Positions 57,801 through 64,000 of a DNA stretch of 64,000 nt are shown here, one piece after another. Source of the stretch: Methylotenera sp. (GTDB taxonomy: Bacteria; Pseudomonadota; Gammaproteobacteria; Burkholderiales; Methylophilaceae). The DNA lies in the NCBI RefSeq assembly GCF_029946165.1, contig NZ_JAQSDZ010000008.1, positions 1 through 64,000 of the forward strand. The letters are read 5' to 3'. A program made the translations under genes and the position numbers. The notes beneath the pieces are model-generated. The model was not told the DNA's origin. It did not search any database and saw nothing but the letters and a program-made list of their open reading frames with translations. The first letter of the stretch is position 1. Each line of letters begins with the position of its first letter.

Positions 57801-59585
57801 CTATTTCTTTGGATAAAAGCCAGATCTTTCGCCACCAAACTGAATAGGATTGATGGTAGTTAGCAGATTTTCTGGTACCTTTTCATTCTCAAGAATAATG
57901 ACTTGGCCAGGGCCTTCCCAATTGGCCAGCCAAGAATAAAAACCATCTCTGACTGTTGATAATGGAACTTCAATCTGCTCTTTTGATTCTGGATCAGCAT
58001 AGGCTTTGAGCGGGGAGTCAATAACAACAAATCCCAAATGTGGGTGATTATTCTCCATAGAGAACTTAAGTAAAGAAATTGAGAGTGCGGTGAGAAACAG
58101 AGCTCGACGTCCCGCACCATAACTTAACCTCGCTCTCTCATTAATATACAAATCACAGGACTCAGTATCTAATCGAACCGTTTTCACATCTGCAAGACCC
58201 CAGCCATCCAATAAATCTTTTGCATATTTTGCTACAGTAGTCGATGCAGCGAGTGCCTCTCGAAGAACTGGTACAGATTTTGAGCGTTTTACGTCTTTCA
58301 ATCGTTTAATTTCTAACTCTAATCGCTCAATCTCTTCTAACAAATTCAGTTGAGAGGATAGTTCGCTATGACGTATAGCCAATTCTCTTGGATCGCTACT
58401 AAACTCAACTTTAAGGCTGTTTATCGCATCACGTTCAAACTTCTCAAGTGCTACTAATTGCTCTCGCTCTTGATTGGAAATGTCTGTATACGTTTTCAGT
58501 CTGCGATTTTCTTGATCAATAGAGTGCCTCAGCCCTATTCGAAGTGCTTGTATTTTTTCTGCTTCGGCCGCCACTGCTGCCCTATATTTTTTGGGACTTT
58601 CAATCTCTAAATCTAAATGTTGTCCATGCTCCTTTAACGCTGATCCACAAATCGGGCATGGCGTTGAATCCAGAGATTGATAATAAGCTGTGCCTTCGTT
58701 AATCGCGCCAAGTCGATCTAAGTCACTTTGATACTTTGAGTCCAATAAATTAAAACGTTGCAACATGGCTTCAGATTGGATTCGTGCAGCCTCTGATAAA
58801 TTGAGTTCAGTTATAGACTGTGTTATTTTCTGACGAGTATCTCTTAATAGTGCGGCTCTTGCATCATACTGGCGAGTAACAGCTTGAAGTGTCTCATCAA
58901 CTCTAGATAATGCAGACACCACATCTGCCTTTTCTAAATCAGCAGGTATTCCAGCATTAGCTCTTTTGATACCTTCTTCAGCCGCAAAAATTCTACCCGC
59001 TATTTTATCTTTGTCTGACTTTGACTGTGCAAGCACAATTGCACTATCGTCTTTGCCAGTTAAAAAAACATGAAATGCAGCAACGCGTTGAGTTCTATCA
59101 ACGTGATTTGATCCACTTGTTGGATCCTCACTAATCATAGACGGTTGGGATAATAAAAACCAATGCCGAAGGTCTCCGCTCGTAACGCCGCCTTTTTTGC
59201 TAACTGAGCGCATTGTTTGCATATCTGCGGCTCCAGCCAACCTCACTATCAAATCATTTAGATCGTCCTCTATCGGGGTTAATTGCTCAGGTGCCGTCTT
59301 ATTATTTACACTATCGATAGAAACACCACCTCCTCTTAAACCACGGGTAATGATGTAATCTTCATCACCACTCGTTATTTCAAGAGTTAATGTATTGTAG
59401 CCTTCATCTTCTGGTACAGTTTTTGGCTGCTTATCACCACCAAGCATATACCAGAGACAATCTCTGATATAGGATTTACCCGTATCACTAGGGCCGCGAA
59501 TGAGACAGTGCGAATTGGAAAAATTGATTTCAGCATCAGCCTTATCTGGTCCTTTGGAAATAATACGTTTTAATACTATTGCCAT
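57801..59585 (-). CDS. SMC-like ABC ATPase of an ABC-three-component (ABC-3C) system
   Basis: 594 residues of SMC/RecN-type ATPase. Walker A is RGPSDTGKSYI (residues 31-38 core), a CPIC zinc-hook-like motif at residues 310-313 sits between two coiled-coil arms (about 190-300 and 330-450), the ABC signature is RLSYGAGRRALFLTAL near 500, and Walker B is FVVIDSPLKAY near 530. Only one CxxC is seen at the hook, so a dimer through zinc is possible as in Rad50. It is the last gene of a three-gene operon and ends 30 bases before the innermost transposon repeat. In ABC-3C systems such ATPases probably sense invading nucleic acid and activate the effector. Confidence 0.85.
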   Translation of the reverse strand: MAIVLKRIISKGPDKADAEINFSNSHCLIRGPSDTGKSYIRDCLWYMLGGDKQPKTVPEDEGYNTLTLEITSGDEDYIITRGLRGGGVSIDSVNNKTAPEQLTPIEDDLNDLIVRLAGAADMQTMRSVSKKGGVTSGDLRHWFLLSQPSMISEDPTSGSNHVDRTQRVAAFHVFLTGKDDSAIVLAQSKSDKDKIAGRIFAAEEGIKRANAGIPADLEKADVVSALSRVDETLQAVTRQYDARAALLRDTRQKITQSITELNLSEAARIQSEAMLQRFNLLDSKYQSDLDRLGAINEGTAYYQSLDSTPCPICGSALKEHGQHLDLEIESPKKYRAAVAAEAEKIQALRIGLRHSIDQENRRLKTYTDISNQEREQLVALEKFERDAINSLKVEFSSDPRELAIRHSELSSQLNLLEEIERLELEIKRLKDVKRSKSVPVLREALAASTTVAKYAKDLLDGWGLADVKTVRLDTESCDLYINERARLSYGAGRRALFLTALSISLLKFSMENNHPHLGFVVIDSPLKAYADPESKEQIEVPLSTVRDGFYSWLANWEGPGQVIILENEKVPENLLTTINPIQFGGERSGFYPKK

Positions 59586-59589
59586 AGCT

Positions 59590-60078
59590 TTAACCCTTTA
59601 ACTCAAAGTTTTCAATTTCAGCACCCCATCGATGCCCCTTATCTGAAAACATTTGCGTAAGTTCCAATGATTCTATATTTGCAAAGCGGTTTGCAGCCCA
59701 ATTGCAACGCTCTTCAAGCTCTCTAAAATACGGTGACGCAAGAGAACCAACTAGCGCGAAGGAATCTTTGCCTGCCAAATATGTTATGCCCTTTTCGTCG
59801 AGCTGGGCTTCAACGAGCCCTCGCATCATCATTAAATGTAGGCCTTGTTCAATTAATGTTCTCCGACTTAATAACTCGCCCCCTCTAAAAGGAACTGGAG
59901 TGTGTAAGCTGGAAGGTCCTTCTAAATCTCCAGAATAGACAATTGCATAATCAAGAAGAACTAACTTTTGAAGATCTGCTCCAGTCGGGCGAAGTGAATA
60001 AAGCAAATAAACCATTCTTAGCCCAAGCTCAAATGGGGAGTTGAAAACTAATGGAACGGAACTTTTCATTTTACCCAT
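59590..60078 (-). CDS. ABC-3C middle component
   Basis: 162-residue helical protein lying between the effector-like gene (13-base overlap) and the ATPase (four-base gap). The start NSPFELGLRMVYLLYSLRPT followed by LQKLVLLDYAIVYSGDLEGP, and the later helix RRTLIEQGLHLMMMRGLVEA, fit a small winged-helix-like adaptor as described for the middle components of ABC-3C systems. I recognise it mainly by this and by position. It has no catalytic motif; it presumably couples the ATPase to the first protein. Confidence 0.75.
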   Translation of the reverse strand: MGKMKSSVPLVFNSPFELGLRMVYLLYSLRPTGADLQKLVLLDYAIVYSGDLEGPSSLHTPVPFRGGELLSRRTLIEQGLHLMMMRGLVEAQLDEKGITYLAGKDSFALVGSLASPYFRELEERCNWAANRFANIESLELTQMFSDKGHRWGAEIENFELKG

Positions 60079-61097
60079 TTAATTTTCTTCTCATTGACCA
60101 GATGGTGACAACTTCCAGGAAGGTCACCAGGGCGCATTGTCGGGTGTAACTTACTATCATTAAGAGTCAATGATGATACTTGTGTTACGGCGGCACTCAG
60201 TCGGTCTAACCCATTTTTGTGCTTAGGATGACTGACTGTACTACGGATGCCTTGATGCACCATCGTTAAAAGTCTTTCAAATTCGTTTGGATATATATCT
60301 CTGCTAAAGCGTTTGAGGCCTTCTGCACAATAAAACTCGCTACGACAATCCATTAGATGCTCTGAGTAATCTGAGGATGCTATTACCTCACCGAACGTCA
60401 TAGGCTTTCCTACATCCTCTTCATAAACTTTGACTAATTCATTGATGTAAACTTCCTCTTCTATCGAAGGATTGGTAGGTGCTGAAGGATCGTCTCCACG
60501 AACTGGTGTAATATGAAAAAGCTTGAAGTGATTTACTTGATCTGCGGAATGTAGCTCTATTAACTCCCTAACTAACACTTCTCGAATATTTTTAAAATCA
60601 AAAGCCTCAATCTGGGCAAGAGTGTCAGGCGTTTTCCATTTTGCTTTACCTTTTAAGCCAGTTTTTTCTGATTCCCAATCAGCCAAAAATCTTTTTTTGA
60701 ATTCATCTGGTTTGGCTAGTAAATCATGGAGCTCTGGACCCGTGTTTAAAGGGGCGCAGATAAAGTAATAACGAGGGCGGGGAAAGGTGCCCAATCCCAA
60801 ATGCCAGAAAAACTTAGCTAACTCAGGAAAAAAGTCTGAAGGTGCTAATTGGTTTTGATAGTGTTTTGCTTGGTATAAGTCCCACTGATCAATTATTAAA
60901 TCAGTGGTTAACCTCGCCTCAACATCTCTGCCTGCATCTCCAGGGCCACCCAGTCGCTTTACATTAACATAGCCCTTATTTTTATCTAATAAGCAGCATG
61001 CCTCGATAAAAGCTTCCCACTGTTTATCACTGAACTGTTTAACCTGAACGGAAGGTGGAAATGACCCTGCTGAAATTTCGAGTTTATTTTGTTGCAT
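60066..61097 (-). CDS. ABC-3C effector-like protein with restriction-endonuclease-type N-domain
   Basis: 343 residues, first gene of the operon. The N-terminal 150 residues show a PD-(D/E)xK-like pattern: KQWEAFIEACCL with an early Glu, GGPGDAGRDVEARL with the Asp, and DLYQAKHY with the QxK. The rest is an alpha/beta region (VYINELVKVYEEDVGKPMTF) and a C-terminal domain (RLLTMVHQGIRSTVSHPKHK) like the ABC-3C C-terminal domains. Inferred role is a DNA-cutting effector kept silent until the ATPase complex is triggered. The start ATG lies at 61097; the next gene overlaps its end by 13 bases. Confidence 0.75.
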   Translation of the reverse strand: MQQNKLEISAGSFPPSVQVKQFSDKQWEAFIEACCLLDKNKGYVNVKRLGGPGDAGRDVEARLTTDLIIDQWDLYQAKHYQNQLAPSDFFPELAKFFWHLGLGTFPRPRYYFICAPLNTGPELHDLLAKPDEFKKRFLADWESEKTGLKGKAKWKTPDTLAQIEAFDFKNIREVLVRELIELHSADQVNHFKLFHITPVRGDDPSAPTNPSIEEEVYINELVKVYEEDVGKPMTFGEVIASSDYSEHLMDCRSEFYCAEGLKRFSRDIYPNEFERLLTMVHQGIRSTVSHPKHKNGLDRLSAAVTQVSSLTLNDSKLHPTMRPGDLPGSCHHLVNEKKIKWVK

Positions 61098-61307
61098 AAA
61101 TTAAATTATTTTTAAGCATTCTTACTCATCTTTGTTAGGGCAGAAATTAAATAATATTTAATAAACTAAAATCCACTTTTGAGGAAACTTTCTTAATTTT
61201 CAACAACACCTCACATGATAACAGTAACATAATACATATCATGCCTGACAGACCCTGCTTTTAGTACGTCTTAGTATCCAAAATTTAACATCATTGATGC
61301 CACAATA

Positions 61308-61931
61308 ATGAAAAACACCTACCAAGAAAAATTAAAAAGATCTGCCAAAAATTTCCATAAAAATAGCCGTGGAGAACACTTTTCCAACGGACTCATTGTA
61401 CGGCATCAATACGATGAAGAAAATATGACTAAACTCTCATGGTGGGATGATGTTGGTTTCATACTCAATAGTTATCTTGTACAGGTTTATTGGATACATC
61501 CTAGAACGGCTTACCGAGATAAAGCTGAAAAGGAAACACATAAAAAAATAGCTCACTTAGAAAGTGGTATAGATGATTATTTGAATACCGCCGAACCAAA
61601 CTATGTCAAAGTCGGTACATCCAGAAAGAAAATAATCAGCCACACTTTAAATGGGCCGCTACTTTCAAGTGATTGGACTGCCGCCTTTGATGCAACCTAT
61701 GCAGAAATCATCCATGATGCAAACTATCAGATTGTGCCATTTATTAAGACTAAGTGGATGGCACATAGCCGGTTTGTAAAGTTATGTGCGCCTATTGAAG
61801 TGCGAAATGAACAAGATCTGAAAATTGTAGCCAATCTAGTCAAAAAACTACTCAAACGCGAAACCACTTTAGAAAAAGAATTTCCTGGCTACGTTTACAC
61901 CAAAGACAACTGGATCTCTGATAATCCTTGA
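61308..61931 (+). CDS. Unknown transposon cargo protein
   Basis: 207 residues, not recognised. It is basic and rich in aromatic residues: SWWDDVGFILNSYLVQVYWI, then HPRTAYRDKAEKETHKKIAH, and PFIKTKWMAHSRFVKLCAPI near the C-terminus. No membrane segment or signal peptide is visible. It is the only plus-strand gene inside the transposon part seen here, placed between the ABC-3C operon and tnsE with its 3' end 29 bases from the tnsE stop. It could be cargo with its own promoter in 61098-61307 or a transposon-linked accessory. Confidence 0.6.
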   Translation: MKNTYQEKLKRSAKNFHKNSRGEHFSNGLIVRHQYDEENMTKLSWWDDVGFILNSYLVQVYWIHPRTAYRDKAEKETHKKIAHLESGIDDYLNTAEPNYVKVGTSRKKIISHTLNGPLLSSDWTAAFDATYAEIIHDANYQIVPFIKTKWMAHSRFVKLCAPIEVRNEQDLKIVANLVKKLLKRETTLEKEFPGYVYTKDNWISDNP

Positions 61932-61960
61932 AAAGTGAATACCTGTTAGGTATATATAAT

Positions 61961-63598
61961 TTATTCAGGCCGCGGCAAATTCAATTTATGCATAAGTTTC
62001 ACAGCCCAAACCTCCAGTTGGCCCTCATTGTTAACACTCTTACGCGGTGTCAGCATTTTGGGTAATCGTTCACAGATGCATTTACTTTTCAGCTTCTCTT
62101 CAATCTCGACATCCCAATGCCCACTAGAATCTATGAGCCCATCCAGCGTTTCCTTGATTGATGATTCAAACTGTTCAAATGGCAAAATTTCTTTGAAATG
62201 AAGTGCCATTAGTGACAAAGCAATTTCTCCAGTACGCTCAACATCAAGCAAAACTATCGGGGGCTTCGTTGGCGCATAGATTGAGACTACGAGCGCTAAA
62301 CGTGGCATTCTGTTCGCCATTGAAAAAACTCGTCCTCCTTTTAGCTGACAAAGTGACATCGCAAACTTGGTGTCTGTTAACCGTTTAGCCAAAAGTTTGA
62401 TTACCTTCTCCAAGGCATCTAAATCGCCTAGGTATTCCCAAGAGGCAGGTATCAACAATTTAAATTCAATAGGTGGTAACGCTCCCTGTGAAGACTGCTC
62501 GCCAGCACTCACCCAAACCGTTTCATGTTTCTCTTTATATTCCCTAGTATTCTTTTGCTTGTTGGCTTCCGATGCTTGTTTATCTTGCTTAATCAAAACT
62601 TTCTCTACAGGAATAATCTGATCAAAACTTGATTGTTTGAATGTGTTATTTACAGATTTCTGCTGCTGGCTTGCCTTGCTACCATCCTGCCCATCGTCAA
62701 AACGATAATCATAAATCACCTTTTCCTGCGGTGTATCAGTTGAATTCTCGTCTGGATCTCCATCTGTGCCAGAGCCAGATTCAGTAGACTTGGTATTTGG
62801 TGCAGCCTGTTTTAAAGAAGGGTGTCCGTAATACAATTTATCGCACGGCAGCACTTTTCCACTCAAATGTAATAACTCCAGCACCAACCACTGATTACCA
62901 TGCTGAACCCCACGAAAACGCCAATGAGAATCTTTCAACGGAGGCGGTGTGAAGGTCAGGTAGTCTTGATCTTTGCTTTGGATATGAACGCTATCCCAAG
63001 ATTTTCGTGCATCAGGATCCACGGCTAACCAAGCGAATTCTTGCGCAAATTGGGATGACAGCGAACTCTTAGGCATTTCCGCAGTAAAGTTAATCGTTAG
63101 CTCAGCGTAATGCCCTGGCATTTCTGGACTAAATAAAGACATAATGCCTGATGGTCGCATCAAAGAATTCGCAAGCGTTCGGTTATGCAAAAACAGGTAA
63201 CGAATCAGCTCTATGGTTGGAATTAATATCTCAACATCTCCAGCCTGATATTTAAATAATCGTTGCACACCAACTTGCTTATCATTGAAGGAGTAAAGCA
63301 CTTTCGGTATCTCTGCCGATGTAATCTCTTTATAATTTGATACGTCTGGGATTAAAGCTGATCCCATGATTCCTTTGGCAGACAATGTCATCAATTTACC
63401 AGCGGCATACGCCTGACCTAGCGTCAAAATTGGTAGCATACCAATCGGTAGCAACCGCATGTGGAAATTCCCATCAATGACTTCTCTCAATACCGCTCGG
63501 ATAAACCATGCATCCTGCTTACAGACCAAGCCAGCGAGCCAATGCAACTCGGTGTGTTGCGGACCAATATCAAACTGAGAAATATAGAGGGAACTCAT
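61961..63598 (-). CDS. tnsE: Tn7-like transposition protein TnsE
   Basis: 545 residues from the ATG that overlaps the tnsD stop (ATGA); Tn7 TnsE is 538. The frame is open upstream but that part overlaps tnsD. Remembered Tn7 TnsE features recur: VEILIPTIELIRYLFLHN near residue 150 (Tn7: IPQLELARSLFL), YLTFTPPPLKDSHWRFRG (Tn7: FSFDPPPMQGWKLHVKG), an acidic, low-complexity middle, and a C-terminal domain ending in a conserved helix-rich region with LVVSIYAPTKPPIVLLDVER (Tn7: GSEFVLLEVDAS). TnsE directs insertion to lagging-strand synthesis and conjugating plasmids through the sliding clamp. It is the last tns gene before the cargo. Confidence 0.85.
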   Translation of the reverse strand: MSSLYISQFDIGPQHTELHWLAGLVCKQDAWFIRAVLREVIDGNFHMRLLPIGMLPILTLGQAYAAGKLMTLSAKGIMGSALIPDVSNYKEITSAEIPKVLYSFNDKQVGVQRLFKYQAGDVEILIPTIELIRYLFLHNRTLANSLMRPSGIMSLFSPEMPGHYAELTINFTAEMPKSSLSSQFAQEFAWLAVDPDARKSWDSVHIQSKDQDYLTFTPPPLKDSHWRFRGVQHGNQWLVLELLHLSGKVLPCDKLYYGHPSLKQAAPNTKSTESGSGTDGDPDENSTDTPQEKVIYDYRFDDGQDGSKASQQQKSVNNTFKQSSFDQIIPVEKVLIKQDKQASEANKQKNTREYKEKHETVWVSAGEQSSQGALPPIEFKLLIPASWEYLGDLDALEKVIKLLAKRLTDTKFAMSLCQLKGGRVFSMANRMPRLALVVSIYAPTKPPIVLLDVERTGEIALSLMALHFKEILPFEQFESSIKETLDGLIDSSGHWDVEIEEKLKSKCICERLPKMLTPRKSVNNEGQLEVWAVKLMHKLNLPRPE

Positions 63599-64000
63599 GC
63601 TGCTTTCTGCGAATACAAAATACGGTTTTCTAAAGCTATCTGTACAAGACCAGATGAGGTTGGCTTTAAACCAGCCATTCGCATCACTCGCCATGCCACA
63701 ACAGGAAAATTACTCTCGTCTAACTGGGTAATTGCCCAGTCGATCCGCCTAGATTGAAAATCCTCGGTAGTCTCAACAATTCGACCAAGATACGTCATGG
63801 TGTGGGGTAGTTTGTGAGTGCGTTTCAGTATCCAGCCCTTTTTGTCAGCGCGGCGTTCCAACTCGGCAAGGGTCACTCTGACCGGAGGTGCTTTTTTCCT
63901 GATTGCATGCTCCAGTTTTTTTAGTTTAATCACCCATTCTCGGTCGATGCATTTCCAGTCTTTACGCGCCAGCCTGTTCGCTGAAGGATGGCTTTTAATT
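63595..64000 (-). CDS. tnsD: Tn7-like target-selection protein TnsD (TniQ family), C-terminal part
   Basis: 134 residues are visible; the frame runs on past the right edge, so an apparent GTG start at 63933 is not the true one. The reading upstream of it, ANRLARKDWKCIDREWVIKL, continues into APPVRVTLAELERRADKKGW, LPHTMTYLGRIVETTEDFQS and RRIDWAITQLDESNFPVVAW. This is the C-terminal helix-turn-helix-rich part of TnsD, where residues for specific attachment-site binding lie. Its stop overlaps the tnsE ATG by four bases. Confidence 0.82.
   Translation of the reverse strand, partial: IKSHPSANRLARKDWKCIDREWVIKLKKLEHAIRKKAPPVRVTLAELERRADKKGWILKRTHKLPHTMTYLGRIVETTEDFQSRRIDWAITQLDESNFPVVAWRVMRMAGLKPTSSGLVQIALENRILYSQKAA

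Larger units (their letters stand above)
57618..64000. mobile_element. Tn7-like transposon, left part (cargo, tnsE, end of tnsD)
   Basis: The element starts near 57618 after yaeQ and runs past the right edge. Order inside: three TnsB-type repeats, ABC-3C system (minus strand), orphan gene (plus strand), tnsE and the tnsD C-terminus (minus strand). As in Tn7, tnsE is the transposition gene nearest the cargo and all tns genes read towards the cargo end. The tnsC, tnsB and tnsA genes, the right end and the TnsD attachment site should lie to the right of the window. In Tn7 the attachment gene lies next to the right end, so yaeQ is probably just the far flank. Confidence 0.78.

Noticed and set aside
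61961-63694. Longer TnsE starting at 63694
   Set aside because: The extra 32 residues would overlap the tnsD end by 100 bases; the ATGA-coupled start at 63598 gives the usual TnsE length.
63595-63933. Complete small gene starting at GTG 63933
   Set aside because: The frame is open to the window edge and the upstream residues continue the TniQ-family pattern, so it is the tail of a larger tnsD.

Overview
This window looks like a chromosome segment of a betaproteobacterial methylotroph, most likely of the family Methylophilaceae (Methylotenera/Methylophilus type). That placement is inferred, not proven. It rests on the AT-leaning Gram-negative gene content, a formaldehyde-activating-enzyme (Fae) homologue, the split B12-dependent ribonucleotide reductase nrdJa/nrdJb, a pcm-tolC pair and many housekeeping genes of betaproteobacterial type.

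Layout. Bases 1-4416 are accessory DNA: the 3' part of a type I restriction specificity gene (hsdS), then a translationally coupled pair made of a methyltransferase-fold protein and a reverse transcriptase (YVDD). The stretch ends in a cluster of 16-bp direct repeats that looks like the TnsB-bound end of a Tn7-like transposon. Bases 4744-18649 are core: nrdJb/nrdJa behind a NrdR box pair, waaA, an isochorismatase-like hydrolase, tolC-pcm, a phosphoethanolamine transferase with a PAP2 phosphatase, TPP-riboswitch-controlled thiC and a GlcG-like protein. Bases 18785-22039 form a second small accessory patch: a SAP-like protein and a three-gene operon headed by a cytosine-C5 methyltransferase fused to an HNH endonuclease. 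Bases 22274-57569 are again core: CorA-like and SulP transporters, rluB-type synthase, yidB, uppP, exoD, an AsmA protein, mutY, yqjE/yqjK, a Fae paralogue, cytochrome b561, hemE, gltBD, thiE-hemL, thiD, tRNA-Gly, priA, argS, SPOR protein, dsbA, SDR, ettA and yaeQ.

From about 57618 to the right edge lies the left part of a second, better supported Tn7-like transposon. Three copies of a 20-bp TnsB-type site mark its cargo-side end 49 bp after yaeQ. The cargo is an ABC-three-component (ABC-3C) conflict system and an orphan gene. Then come tnsE and the C-terminal part of tnsD, coupled by an ATGA overlap, with tnsC, tnsB and tnsA expected outside the window.

The points of most interest are the reverse transcriptase/methyltransferase-fold operon between a type I restriction gene and a transposon end, the ABC-3C system carried as Tn7-like cargo, and the one-polypeptide Dcm-HNH fusion with two unknown partner genes. 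Regulatory sites visible by eye are a NrdR box pair, a TPP riboswitch, a perfect CRP-type palindrome between two divergent genes, two REPIN-like palindromes and several intrinsic terminators. All family calls are by reading the sequence; no database search was run.
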